DNA from: Pseudomonas sp. dw_612
GTDB taxonomy: Bacteria > Pseudomonadota > Gammaproteobacteria > Pseudomonadales > Pseudomonadaceae
Direction: 5' to 3'
NCBI RefSeq assembly: GCF_018449725.1
Contig: NZ_JAAVVC010000008.1
Coordinates: forward strand, 1-64,000
DNA: 64,000 nt
The notes under the pieces are model-generated. The model had not been told where the DNA came from. It was given only the letters and a program-made list of their open reading frames with translations, and did not search any database. A program made the translations under genes and the position numbers. Every line of letters begins with the position of its first letter. Position 1 is the first letter of the stretch. Below are positions 27,559 to 41,200 of the stretch, piece by piece.

Positions 27559-29265
27559 ATGTACCCACCCGCCCTCGTGGCGAGGTTGTGCCTGGCTTTG
27601 CTGTGCCTGTCTCCGCTAATTCCTGCTTACGCTGCCCCCACTCCTGGTGATACCGACCTGATCCGTGAACGCCAGGATCGGCTCCTCGACGAGCAACGTC
27701 GTCGTCTCGAAGAGCTTAAGGATTTACCCGGCAAGGAAGCTAAGCCAACGCTGCCGGCAGCCCCCGCCGACACTCGCTGCTTCCCTATCAAGGACATCGA
27801 GCTCAGCGGCGCCGACAGTCTCTCGGAAGGCGAGAAAGCGCACCTGCTCAAGCCGTTTATCGATCAGTGCCTGGGCGTCACTCAGCTCAATGAATTGCTC
27901 AAGGTCATCACCGACCACTACATCGAAAAAGGCCTAGTCACCAGTCGCGCCTACTTGCCGCAGCAGGATATGTCCGGCGGCCATCTGAAGGTGCTGGTGG
28001 TCGAGGGCAAGCTTGAAGGGTTGAAGGGCGCTGAGGACAGCAAGCTGTCGGACCGTGAGCTGGGCATGGCATTTCCGGGCAAGGCCGGGGAGTTGGTCAA
28101 CTTGCGGGAGATCGAGCAGATGGTCGATCAGTTGAACCGCTTGCCATCGAATCAGGCGCAGATGGAGTTGTCCCCGGGCCAGGCCGTCGGTGGCAGTGAA
28201 GTGTTGGTCAAGAACACCCCGCAAAAGCCTTGGCGTGCCGGGTTATCCCGCAGCAATGACGGCCAGCGCAGCACCGGCGAGCAGCAGTGGGGCACCACGT
28301 TCGACTGGGACAGCCCGTTGGGCCTGGCGGATCAGTTGAACCTGCGCGGCGGTCACGACGCGATGAGTGATCACCAGCATACCTCCAACAACGCGATGCT
28401 TAATTACAGCCTGCCTTGGGGCTGGTGGAACTTCACTTACACCTACAGCCAGAGCGAGTACCGCTCGCAGGCGCGAGCCAATGGCTTCAATTTCAAACAG
28501 ACCGGCGACAGTGAAAACCACCAGTTGCGGGTCGAGCGGGTGATTCATCGCGACGCCGTGAGCAAAACCTCCCTCAGCACCGGCCTGTCTTACCTGCGCA
28601 CCAACAACTTCATCGAAGACAGCAAGCTGGCGCTGAGCAGCAATCGCATCAGCGAAGCGCAGTTCGGCATCAACCATGGTCGGCGGGTCGGCAGTGCGTT
28701 CGTCAACCTGGACCTGGGGATGCAGGAAGGCATCGGCATTCTGGACGCACAGGGCAACGGGCATCCGGGGCCTGGCGAGCCGGACGCGCGCTACCGCAAA
28801 TACACCGCCACCGCGAGCTACTTGCAGCCGTTCAAGTTGTGGGGCGAGTCGTTCAGTTTCAGCAGCCTGATGACCGGCCAGCACAGCGAAGACGTGCTGT
28901 TCAGTCCGCAACGCACCAGCCTCGGCGGGCAATCGTCGATCCGCGGCTACAAGGATCAATCCTTGTCCGGCGACAGCGGTGGCTACTGGCGCAACGACCT
29001 GCGCTGGAGCCGTCCGGTGACCTTCGAATGGCTGCGCCCGGTGTTCGCCGAATACGGCACCAGCCTCGGTTACGACCAGGGCGTGATCAGCGGCACTCGC
29101 TACAACGGTGACCAGCATGGGCGGATGTCCAGCAACTCGGTGGAGTTGTTCGCTCGCGGCCAGCACCTGGCCGCCAGCGTGACTTTCGCCCATTCCCTGG
29201 AACGCCCGGATGCGCTGACCGAGCGCGAAGCACCGATCTACTTCCGTATGGATTTCTTTCTTTAA
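27559..29265 (+). CDS. cdiB: CdiB/ShlB-type two-partner secretion transporter
   Basis: A 568-residue outer-membrane Omp85-family protein that exports and presents the CdiA filament. A Sec signal peptide (1-24) is followed by an N-terminal plug-type helix (IRERQDRLLDEQRRRLEEL, about 34-52), two POTRA domains (about 70-225, including CFPIKDIELSGADSL and YIEKGLVTSRAYLPQQDM) and a 16-strand barrel. The L6 motif IRGY (about residues 460-463) and a C-terminal aromatic-rich strand (YFRMDFFL) are intact. It lies 24 bp before cdiA. The ATG has GAGGGA upstream and a sigma-70 promoter about 45 bp before it. Confidence 0.93.
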   Translation: MYPPALVARLCLALLCLSPLIPAYAAPTPGDTDLIRERQDRLLDEQRRRLEELKDLPGKEAKPTLPAAPADTRCFPIKDIELSGADSLSEGEKAHLLKPFIDQCLGVTQLNELLKVITDHYIEKGLVTSRAYLPQQDMSGGHLKVLVVEGKLEGLKGAEDSKLSDRELGMAFPGKAGELVNLREIEQMVDQLNRLPSNQAQMELSPGQAVGGSEVLVKNTPQKPWRAGLSRSNDGQRSTGEQQWGTTFDWDSPLGLADQLNLRGGHDAMSDHQHTSNNAMLNYSLPWGWWNFTYTYSQSEYRSQARANGFNFKQTGDSENHQLRVERVIHRDAVSKTSLSTGLSYLRTNNFIEDSKLALSSNRISEAQFGINHGRRVGSAFVNLDLGMQEGIGILDAQGNGHPGPGEPDARYRKYTATASYLQPFKLWGESFSFSSLMTGQHSEDVLFSPQRTSLGGQSSIRGYKDQSLSGDSGGYWRNDLRWSRPVTFEWLRPVFAEYGTSLGYDQGVISGTRYNGDQHGRMSSNSVELFARGQHLAASVTFAHSLERPDALTEREAPIYFRMDFFL

Positions 29266-29289
29266 TTTCGCTACTTCGAGACCTCCAAC

Positions 29290-32200
29290 ATGGACGTTCG
29301 CCACCACGCCTTCCTCGCTCACCAACCTGCTGCGGACCTGAAAACCCGCGAGCACTTCTGGGGCATGCCCAAACGCGGGTTGGCGTTCCTGTTGGCCAAC
29401 GTCATGTTCTGGCAGCCGATGTGGGCCCAGGCCGAAGGGATTGTGGTGGCCAATCCGGGAACCAGTCTGGGTCAGGCGGGCAATGGCGTGCCCATCGTCA
29501 ATATTGCCACGCCGAACAGTTCCGGGCTGTCGCATAACCAGTTTCATGACTACAACGTCGGCGCCCAGGGCGTGATCCTCAACAACGTCGCGGCGCAGAC
29601 CGGCGCGACGCAGTTGGGCGGGATCATCGTCGGCAACCCCAACCTGACTAGTCGGGTCGCGGCCCAAACCATTCTCAACGAAGTGGTCGGCGGCAGCCCG
29701 AGCCAGTTGCGCGGCTACACCGAAGTGGCGGGGCAGTCGGCGCGGGTGATCGTCGCCAACCCGTACGGCATCAGTTGCAACGGTTGCGGTTTCATCAACA
29801 CCCCGCGCGTGACTCTGACCACCGGCAAACCGGTGTTCGACGGCAGCGGTCGGCTGGACCGCTTTCAGGTCGATCAGGGCAGCGTGTCCATCGACGGTGC
29901 CGGGCTCAATGCGAACAACGTCGACCGCTTCGAAATCATCACCCGCAGCGCGAAGATCAACGCGCAATTGCAAGCCAACAACCTGACCATCATTGCCGGT
30001 CGTAACGACGTCAACGCCGACAGCCTCAATGCGACTGCCCGCGCGAATGACGGCAGTGCCAAGCCGGAATTGGCGATTGACTCTTCGGCCTTGGGCGGGA
30101 TGTACGCCGGGGCGATCAAACTGGTGGGTACCGAAGCCGGGGTCGGGGTGAAACTGGCCGGCAATATGGCGGCCAGCGGCGGGGACATTCAACTCGACAT
30201 CAATGGTCAGCTCACGATGGCCCAGACCTCTGCGGCCGGCGCGGTTAACGTCAAAGCCGCCAGTCTCGACGCTCAGGGACCGGTCTACGCCGGCACATCC
30301 GTCAATGTGCAAACCCAGGGCAACCTGAACAACCAGCAAACCCTTGCCGCGCGGGACAGCATTTCCCTCACCGCAAGCGGCCAGTTGACCAACAACGGCA
30401 TCATCGAAGCCGGGGTCAACGCCGATAACAGCCGTAACGCCAGCGGCGACGTGAGCCTTGTCGCGCAGAACCTCAACAACTCCGGTAAAAGCGTGATCGC
30501 CAGTCGTACTTTGACGGTCAATACCGCCCAGACCCTGACCAACCAGGGCGGCACGCTCAGCGGCCAAACCACCACCCTCAACGCCGGCACATTGGACAAC
30601 CAGAACAGCGGTCGGGTGTTGGGCAACAGCACGCTGAATCTCGCGGCCAATCAAGTACTCAACACCCAAGGGGTCATCACCAGCCAAGGCAATCTGACCG
30701 CCAATCTCGGGCAATTGAACAACCACAATGGCGAGCTTTCCAGCGCCGGCCACACCACGGTGAATGCCTCGTCGCTGGATAACAGCGATGGCCAAGTGAC
30801 CGGTGACGTTGCACTTAATATCGGGTTGATCGGTGCGCTGAACAACCAGAACGGTGTGCTGGGCTCCGGCAAGAGCGTCAGTATTACTGCCGCCAGTCTG
30901 GACAACAGCCATGACGGCAGCCTCGTCAGCGACGGCGACCTGACCGCCCGCATGACTGGCCTGTTCGATAACCAGAACGGTGATCTGAGTGCCAAAGGCG
31001 CGATCGACCTGCAGACTGGCAGCCTCGACAACCGTAATGGCAACCTGTCCGGCAAGGATCGACTGACGCTGCGCAGCGATTCGCTGGACAACCGCACCGG
31101 CAAAGTGCGCGCCACCAATGATTTGCAATTGAACGTCGGGCAACTGGATAACCGCCAGCAAGGGCTGCTCAGCAGTCAGGCTGCGATCAATTTCACGGGT
31201 ACTCAACTGGACAACCGCGCTGGCTTGTTGAGCGCAGTGGGGCCTGTGCGTCTGAACGCGACCAGCACCGATAACAGCGGCGGTCGCATCGCCAGCCAAA
31301 CCGATCTGGTCGCCAACGTTGCGCAGTTCATCAACCAGGGGGGCGAACTGGTCGCCCAAGGCGCGCTGACTCTGAGCGGCACGGCACTGGATAACCGTGG
31401 CGGCGGTCTGCTAGGCGCCACAAAAGCGCTGAAACTCAACGTCGATGCTGTGGACAACCGTGGCGGAGAAATCTCCAGCGCCGTCGATGTCAGCCTGCAA
31501 GGCTCGCAACTGAACAACAGCGACAGCGGCAAGATCCTCGCCGGTACCGATCTGGGCCTGAAAGTGGCGCAGATCATTAACCAGACCCAAGGCCAGTTGT
31601 TCAGCAAAGGCGCAACGACGGTTGCCGGCCAGAGCCTGGACAACAGCGGTGGTAGCCTCGTCACTCAGCAAGGCCTGGACATTCGCCTCGACAACGCCCT
31701 GAGCAACATCGCGGGGCTGATCAGCAGCGAAGGCACGCTGACCGTCAACGCGGGCAGTCTCGACAGCACTCGCGGGAGCCTTTCGAGTGCCGGCGCACTG
31801 GCACTGACCACCACGGGCGTGCTGAAAAATCAGGGCGGTTCGATCAGTACCGACAGCACCTTGACCCTCAATAGCGCCAGCCTCGACAACAGCCAAAAAG
31901 GCCTGATCAGCAGCAAGAAGGCGAGCGTTGTCACCACCGGTGCGTTTGACAATACCCAGGGTGGTCAATTGATCAGCGGTGACACCCTCGACCTGAGCGC
32001 GACTCAGGTCAGCAACGGTGTAGCCAGCCGCATCGCCAGCGACAAGGCGTTGATCGCCAGTGTCACCGGGTTCGATCAGCAGGGTGGTCAACTGTTCAGT
32101 AAAACCTCCCTGAGCCTGGACCTGAATCAGGGTCAGTTGAACAACCAGAACGGCGTGATCAACGCGCCGTTGCTGATGCTGAAAAACCTCAAGGACGTCA

Positions 32201-35200
32201 ACAACCAGGGCGGTGAAATCTCCAGTGCCCAGGCATTCGAACTGGACACTCGCAACCTCGACAACAGTAACGGCAAGTTGATCAGCAATCAGGGCCTGAC
32301 CCTGCGCGTCGAACAGTTGCTCGCCAGCGTCAAGGGACTGATTTCCGCCCAGACCCTGGACTTGCACAGTGCACGTCTGGACAACACGGACGGTCTGATC
32401 AGCAGCCACGGCATTCTCGGGGTCAAGGTTGACGGTCAGTTGCTCAACCGTGATGGGACGCTGATTGCTGACGGTGGTGTGCAACTGAGCGCCGATAGCG
32501 TGGACAACAGCGGTGGCCAGATTGCCGGCAAATCCGACATCAACGCCACAGTCACGACCTTCAACAACCAGGGTGGTCAACTGATCGCAACCGCCGGTCT
32601 GACATTGACCGGCAGCAGCCTGGATAACAGCCGCGGCGGCCTCGTCGGCGCGAATAAGGCACTGCAATTGAACGTCGGTTCGGTCGACAACCGCGCAGGT
32701 GAGTTGTCGAGCCAATCAGACGTCACGCTGCTGGGCAGCCGTCTGGACAACAGCGATGGCGGTCAGGTGTTTGCGCAAGGCGCACTGGCCCTGACGGTTG
32801 ATCAAGTGATCAACCGTGCCAAAGGCTTGCTGTCGGGCAAGACCGATCTGACCTTGGCTGGCCACGATCTCGACAACAGTGGCGGCTCGCTGCTGAGCCA
32901 GAAAGACCTGAAAGTTAGTCTCTCGGGCGATCTAAACAACAGCCAAGGCCTGCTGAGCGCCGAAGGTGCGCTCGATGTGACCGCATCCAGCCTGACCAAC
33001 ACCCTCGGCAGCCTGTCTGCTGCGGGGCCGCTGACGCTGACCATCACGGGCGTCGTGCTCAATCAGGGTGGCGAAATCGTTACCGACGCCGGCCTCGCCC
33101 TCAAAAGTGCCAGCCTCGACAACAGTAACCAAGGCAGCATCAGCGGCAAAGGCGCGGTAGTGGTTCACACCGGCGCGCTGGATAACAGCCACAACGGTCG
33201 GTTGAGTAGCGGCGATAGCCTGGACCTGACCGCTACCCAACTGACCAACCGGAATAACGGTCGCATCGCCAGTTCTGGCGCCCTGAACGCGAGCATCACG
33301 GGGCTGGATCAGCAAGGCGGTCAGTTGTTCAGCAACACGTCCCTGACCCTGGATCTGAATCAGGGCCAACTGAACAACCAAAACGGGTTGATCAGCGCGC
33401 CTTTGCTGCTGCTCAAAAACCTTAAGGACATCAACAACGACGGCGGTGAAATCTCCAGCACCCAGGCGTTCACCGTTGCGGCTCGCAGCCTGGACAACAG
33501 CAACGGAAGATTGCTGAGCAATCAAGGGCTGACCCTGCGCATCGATCAGGCGCTGACCAATATCAAAGGCTTGATCGCCGCTGCAGCACTCGACATCAAA
33601 GGCGCCAGCCTGGACAACAGCGGCGGCACACTGACCAGCCGTGCCAACCTGGACCTGAACCTCGACGGACAACTGAATAACCAGAACCTGGGGCTGATCA
33701 ACGCCACCACCGATCTGACCCTCAACAGCAGCGCTCTTAACAACCAGAACGGCTCTTTGCTGGGCAGCGCGATTGCCATCGATTTTGGTGCGCCCACCGG
33801 TGACCTGAACAACAGCGGCGGTCTGATCACCACCGCGGGCATGCTGAGTATTCAGCACCTGCGTGACCTGAATAACCACAGTGGTGAACTCTCCAGCAGC
33901 CAGAGCCTGGACCTGAGAGCTCGCGCCCTCGATAACAGCGGCGGCCGCCTGATCAGCAACAATCTGCTGAGCGTGAATACCGATACGGTGAACAACCAGG
34001 GCGGTCTGATCTCTGGCTGGCAAGACCTGAGCCTGACCAGCAACAGCCTGGACAACCGCAACAAAGGCACGCTGTCTAGCGGTCATGTCGACGACAAGAT
34101 CAATGTGATCGGCGACATCGCCGTCACCCTCAGCGGGGACCTGCTTAACAGCGGTAACGGCGCACTGGTCAGCTTGGGGAACCTGAGCGTCAACACGGCG
34201 AACCTGGATAACAGCGGCACTGGCATCCTCTCCAGCGGCGGTGCCCAGACCCTGACCGTGAGCGGTTTATTGAACAACGCCCAAGGCGGTTTGATTTCCA
34301 GCGGCACAACCCTTGCCATCCAAGCCATGACCCTGGGTAATGCTGGCGGTACCGTTAACGCCCAACAGGCGCTCACGTTCACCGGCACCACCCTGGACAA
34401 CACCGGCGGCAACCTGGTCGGCAACGGGGCCGTGACCCTCGACCTGCTTGGCGCCCTGACCAACACCAACGGCAAACTGGCCAGCGCCGGCCCGTTGCGG
34501 GTGCAACGCTCCACCCAGATCAACAACCAGGGCGGACAACTGGCCAGCCAGGGCTTGATGACGTTGCTGACTGGTGGCCTGGACAACCGTAATCGCGGCA
34601 CCGTCGCGGCCAATGATCTGCTGACCATCACCACCCCGGGCGCCGTGCAGAACAGCGCTGATGGCTTGATCTACAGCCAGAACGGCGACCTGCAAGTCCA
34701 GGCCGCGAGCCTCGCCAACGCCAAGGGCACCCTGCAAAGCCAGGGCGCGCTGAGCCTCACCACGGGCGGCGATATCGATAACCAGAGCGGCCGGATCATC
34801 GCCAAGGCCGGCGACCTGACCCTCAACGCCGGCAACCTCGACAACCGCGGCGGCGTGCTCTCCAGCCTGCAAGGTGCGTTCACCGCGCACCTGACCGGCG
34901 TGCTGAAAAACGGCTATGACCTGAACAACAACCGCCAGGGCGGCGTCACCCAGGCCCAACGCCTGAGCCTGACCACGCTAGGTATCGATAACTACGGTGG
35001 GCGTATTTCGGCGCAAAGCGGCGACGCCGTCGTCAACACCGGTAACTTCGACAACCGCAACGGCGGCCTGTATGCCAAAGGCAAGGTCAACGTTACCGGC
35101 AACAACTTTGATAACAGCGGCGACAACGATGGCCAGATCGCAGGCCAACAAATCGACCTCAGCCTCAGCGGCGCGCTGAACAACCGTCTAGGCATTATCG

Positions 35201-38200
35201 AGAGTGACAGCACCCTGGCAATCAGGGCCACCAGCCTCGACAACCAGACCGGCCAACTGCGTGCCCTGGGCACCAGCGGCAAAACCGACTTCCAGATTGG
35301 CGGCCTGTTCGACAACCGCAACGGCACCCTGGAAACCGCCAACACTGACCTGACCCTCAACGCCGGCAACTTCCTCAACACCGGCGGCAGTCTGTTGCAC
35401 GTCGGCACCGGCACGTTCGACATCTCCACCCCCAACGTCATCAACGCCGGTGGCACCCTGGTCACCCGTGGTGGCCTGACCATCAGCACCGACACCTGGG
35501 TCAACAACGGCGTGATTCAGGCCGGGCGCCTGAGCGTCAACGTCAACAATTTCACCCAGACCGCCAGCGGCCAACTGTTGGCTTCCGACAGCTTCAACAG
35601 CAGCGGCGTCAACTGGCAAAACGAAGGGTTGATTGCCAGTGATGGCAGCCTGAACGTCGGTCTGAGCGGTGCTTACTGGGGCGGCGGTCGTCTCAGCAGT
35701 CAGGGCAATCTGGGCCTGAGTGCCGCGCAAGTGAGCCTTGACCAAGCGACGTCCAGCATCGCTGGCGGTGGCGACACCACGCTCAATGTCGGTGGCCAAC
35801 TGGACAATGCCGGTCGACTGACCTCGGCTGCCAACCTGATCGTAAACGCTGGCGGGGTCAACAACCTCGGGACACTGGCTGGCGCTCAAAAACTGACCGT
35901 CACCACCGGGACGCTAATCAACGATCACGGGCTGATCTTCAGCGGTAAGGACATGAGCCTGCGGGTCAATGCGCTGAACAACAGCTACGCAAACATCTAC
36001 AGCCTGGGCGATCTCTCGGTTGACCGTAATGGGCAAGGTGCCCGAGCCGACAGCATCGTCAACAGTTCTGCGTCGATTCAAAGCGATGGCAACATGACTC
36101 TAGCAGCGAGCACGATCCAGAACATTCGTGCCGTGCTCACCGTGAACAACGCGGGTATCTACACCGCCAAAATTGACGAAATCGAGTGTATCGAAGGGGT
36201 CAATGCCGGGGATTGCAGCGGTAAGCAGAACCATGTCTGGGAGATCGTGCAGCGCGAAAAACTCGAGGTCACTGATGCCAGCTCCGCGTCCAGCATTACG
36301 GCCGGTGGCAACCTGACCCTGAGCGGTGGCGACTTGCTCAATCAGAGCAGCACCATCGCCACCGGCGGCAACCTGAGCGCCACATTGGCCAACCTGACCA
36401 ACAGCGGCGTCGAAACCGGGGAAACCGAAACCACCCGGATCTACAGGTCCGAACGGACCCGCAACGCAGGCGGCTGGTACAGCGCCGCGAGTGCCTTCAC
36501 CAACCAGTATTGGTACGAAAGCGCCGGCTACAACGCCAATGACCTGAGCGGCCTTCAAGCCGGCATGGCCAACTTCATTGGCATGACAGAAATGGAATAT
36601 CCGGGATTAGGCAGCACCCGCAAAATTGCCTCCAGCGACCAAAGCTACGCTGCGGTCATCCAGGCCGCAGGCTCGGTCAACATCAACGCCCAGAACAACA
36701 TCGACAACAGCGTCGTACGTCCTGGCTACACCTACGTGGGCAGTGGCCCGCGCACGGGTACCGGCGCGGCGGGCAGCCAGTCCTCTACTCACATCACGAT
36801 CAACCAGCAGTTGCCACCCAACCTGGCCCAGCAGCAAGTCAACCCGCTGGCCTTGCCCGGCTTCGCGCTCCCCACCGGTCAGAACGGCCTGTTCCGCCTG
36901 AGCGCTCAAGACAGCAGCGCCCCAGTGACCACCGGCCCGCAAAGCTGGACCATGGGCGGTGCCAGCGTCACCCCGACCCAGCGTCAACAAACGCTGCCTG
37001 ACATCCAGCCACGGGACATTCAACTGGGTAGCAACGCACAGGCTTCAGCCAGCAGCGTTGACCTAAGCCCGACGGATCGTCAGGCGGCGCACATGAGCGT
37101 AGGTGCCAGTGCGATCAACGTCAGTACACCGGTTGCCGATTCAACGGGCTCGGCACTGCCCGGTCGCGCCACGGCGTTTACGGTCAATCGTGTTCAGGGC
37201 TTGCCCGCCAGCAGTGGTCAGTCCCAACCGCAGAAATACCTGATCGAAACCAACCCGGTACTCACCGACCTCAAGCAATTCATGAGCTCGGATTACCTGC
37301 TGTCCAACCTCGGTTACGACCCCGATCAAAGCGCCAAGCGTTTGGGTGATGGTTTCTACGAGCAGACCCTGATTCAACAAGCCGTAGTCGCTCGCACCGG
37401 CCAGCGTTTCATCGACGGCCAAACCTCCAACGACGCGTTGTTCAAGTACCTGATGGACAACGCCGTCGTCAGCAAGACGGAGCTCAACCTCTCGGTCGGC
37501 GTCAGCCTGACGTCCGAACAAGTCGCGGCCCTGACCCACGACATTGTCTGGATGGAAAACGCCGAAGTGAACGGCGAGCAAGTACTGGTGCCGGTACTGT
37601 ACCTGGCCAACGCCAACAATCGTTTGGCCGCCAACGGCGCCCTGATCCAGGGCAGCGACGTAACCCTGATCGCCGGCAAGGACCTGAACAACGCCGGCAC
37701 CCTGAAGGCCACCAACAACCTGTCGGCCACCGCCACCAACGACTTGGTCAACAGTGGCCTGGTGGAGGCAGGCAATCGCCTCGACCTGCTGGCCGGCAAC
37801 AACCTCACCAACAAGTCCGGCGGGGTCATCTCCGGCAAAGATGTGTCACTGACCGCCACCCGCGGCGACGTGATCAACGAACGCACCGTCACCACCCACG
37901 AAAGCAGCAGCGGCTACCGCGACGAACGCACCGACTTCGTCGACAGCGCCGCCCGCATCGAAGCCGCCAACAGCCTGACCATCAAGGCCGGACAAGACTT
38001 CAACAACACCGGCGGCGTGCTCAAAAGCGGTGGCGACACCACCATCAATGCCGGACGTGACGTCAACCTCGTCTCCGCCGAGCAAGTCACCAGCGGCGTG
38101 CGTGGTTTGCACACGGATTCAAGCGTTACCCAATACGGCTCAACCGTCGACGCAGGGCAAAGCCTGACCATCAACGCCGGTCGTGACATCACCGCGATTG

Positions 38201-41200
38201 CCAGCCAGATCGATGCCACGCGTGATGTGAGCATGAGCGCGATTGGTGATCTGACATTGGCCTCGGCGGCGGATGAAGCGCACTCGTATAGCAAGACCAA
38301 GAAGGTTACGAGTCAGGAGGATCATGTTAGTCAGGTGTCTACGACCGTTAACGCGGGTGGCAACATTACCCTCAGTGCGGGCAAGGACCTGGACCTGATT
38401 GCGAGCCGGGTGAGTGCGGGGGACGAGGCTTATCTGTTTGCCGGCGATAACGTCAATATGACAACGGCGGACAACGTCGATTATTCCTATTACACGAAAA
38501 CCAAGAAGGGCTCGTTCGGCAAGAAAAAGTCGACGATGACCGAGACCGAAACGGATGTCTCCGTCAGTTCGAGTGTCTCGGCCACGAACAAACTGGTCAT
38601 CTCCGCTGGCGAGGATTTCAACGCCACCGGTGCCAAGCTGACGAGTGATGGAACATTGCTTGCGACGGCGGGCGGTGACATCAACCTCGATGCCGCCGAA
38701 GATTACGCCAGTCAGGCCAATGCCTCTTCCAAGAAAGGGTGGACCTCCAGCAAGTCCAGCAGCTCGGAAATCACCCAGACCCGTTTGAACAGTACTGAAC
38801 TGGTCGCCAAAAACATCGAACTGAAAGCCGATAACGACATCTCGCTGACGGCCGCTGCATTGCGTGCTGAAGAAGCGGTGAAGATCACTGCCGGTAATGA
38901 CGTGCTGATCGGTGCCGACCAGGAAACGCAAACCTCTTCCCAGTCGAAAAGCTCCAGCAAGGGCGGTGTGACGGTCACGGGCTGGCTGTCCTCTACGCAA
39001 AAATCGCAACAAGGTCAATCCACCTCCACCCAAAGCATCGGCAGTGATATCAGCGGCAACAGCATTCAGATCAAGAGTGGCCGCGATACAACCGTTGAAG
39101 GCAGTACGCTGGTGGCGGACAAAGACATCGGTATCAATGCCGGTCGTAACCTGGAGATAACCAGTGCGGAAAACACTGAAACCTCCAACTCCAAATCCGG
39201 CAGCAAAAAAGTCGGTGAAATCGGCACGTCCTGGTGGCAGGGCGCGACAGGGATTCTCAAAACCAAAGAAGCCGATGAATTCACATCCACCCGCCAGTCG
39301 GGCAGCCAGATCGCATCGTTGGGCGGCAACATCAGCCTGACGGCGGGTGATCACTACACCCAGACGGCCAGTCAGTTGGTCGTGCCTAAGGGTGATATCG
39401 ACATCACCGCCAAGCATGTCGATATCGAAGCCGGTTTCGACACCATGGAGTCCAGCAAAACCGCCAGTACCAGTCGTACGGCGATCGGCGGCACGGTGAG
39501 CATTCCGCTGCTTGATGCCTTACGCGGTATTCAGCAGATGGGCGAAGCGGCGCAGAAAACCAGTGACGACAGGATGGTCGCATTGGCTGCGGTGAATGCG
39601 GCGATGAGTGCGAATCAGGCGTTGGAAGCGGGTCAGGCCTTGATGAAAGATCCGACAACCGGGATCAAGATCAGCGTCAATCTCAGTGACAGCCGTAGTC
39701 ATAGCGAAAGCAGCCAAAGCGGCCGCAATGTGGTGGGCAGCAGTGTGGTGGCTGGCGGCAATGTCAAAGTCGTTGCCACCGGTGATGGCGCCAACAGCGA
39801 TATCAACGTTGTTGGAAGTCGCATCGAGGGCGGCGGCGATGTCAGTCTGAAGGCTGATGGTGAGATTAACCTGCTCTCAGCGCAGAACACCGCGCATCAG
39901 GAAAGCACCAATGGCAATTCTGGCTGGAATGCCGGGATTGGGTTCAGCTTCGGCGGTTCGCAAAACGGCTTTACCCTGGACTTGGCGGCGAATGCCGGGC
40001 GCGGCATGGCTGACGGCGACGACGTCACCCAGACCAACACGTATATCAAGGGTGGCAATAGCGTCAAACTTGAGAGTGGTGGCGACACCAACATCAAGGG
40101 CGCAGTCGTCTCCGCTGACCAGGTGAAGGTCAACGTAGGCGGCGATCTGAATATCGAGAGCCTGCAGGACACCAGCACCTATACCTCCAAGCAAGAAAGC
40201 GCGAACGTCGGTGTCAGCATATGTGTTCCACCGTTCTGCGTGGGTGCGAGCACTATCAGTGGCGGCATCGCCTCGCAACATATGCAGAGCGATTACGCCA
40301 GTGTCAGCGAACAATCGGGGATCAAAGCAGGTAATGGTGGCTTCCAGGTAGAAGTGGCAGGCAATACCGATCTTAAGGGCGCGGTCATCGCCAGCACCGA
40401 TAAAGCGGTGGCTGATGGCAAAAACACCCTGAGCACCGGCACCCTGACCAGCTCCGACATCAAGAACAAGGCTGAGTACGACGCCACCAGCGTCAACTTG
40501 AGCGGCGGCTATGGCGGTGATATCGGTCTTGATGCCAAAGGCAATGCCAGCGCGACAGCTAATCCAAATGGACCCAAGGCACCGAGTAACGGCGGGGTAA
40601 GCGCTAACACTCCGGTCGTGCTGTACGCCGGTGACAGTTCCAGCAGTACCACCCACAGCGGTATCAGCGGTGCAGCGGTCACCATCACCAATACCGCTCA
40701 ACAACAGGCGTTGACGGGGCAGACGGCAGAACAGGCCGTTGCGTCAATCAATACCGATGTTTCCAGCGATCGTGACGGCAGCAACAAACTCAAGCCGATC
40801 TTCGATGCGCAAGAAATTGGTGTGGACTTCGAGATCGTCGGCAAGTTTGTGCAGAACGTTTCCCAGTACATCGATAGTCGTGCGCGGGAAATTGATCAGA
40901 AGAAAGGTCAGGCCGAGGCGGAAAAGGCGGCATCGAATGATACGACCTTGTCTGAAACAGATCGGATAAAGCACCTCGAGAATTATCAGGCGCTCAATCA
41001 AGAGATCAAGGCAATCGGCGATAACTGGGGTGCAGGAGGCACCTACCGGCAAATCGCAACAGCCCTGGTTGCAGGTATCAGCGGCAACGTGGCCGGCAGC
41101 GGCGCCCAGTTTGCGCAAAACATGGTGGTCAACTACGTCCAGCAACAAGGTTCGGCGTATATCGGCGAACTGGTGAAAAAGGGTTTGAAGGAAGGCAGCC

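Noticed and set aside
28243..31359. 1038-codon open frame on the minus strand across cdiB-cdiA, and similar long frames at 31411-32715, 32932-34086 and 38140-39417
   Set aside because: Antisense shadow of the repetitive, GC-rich cdiA sequence: valine/alanine/glutamine-rich translation, no family features, no RBS.
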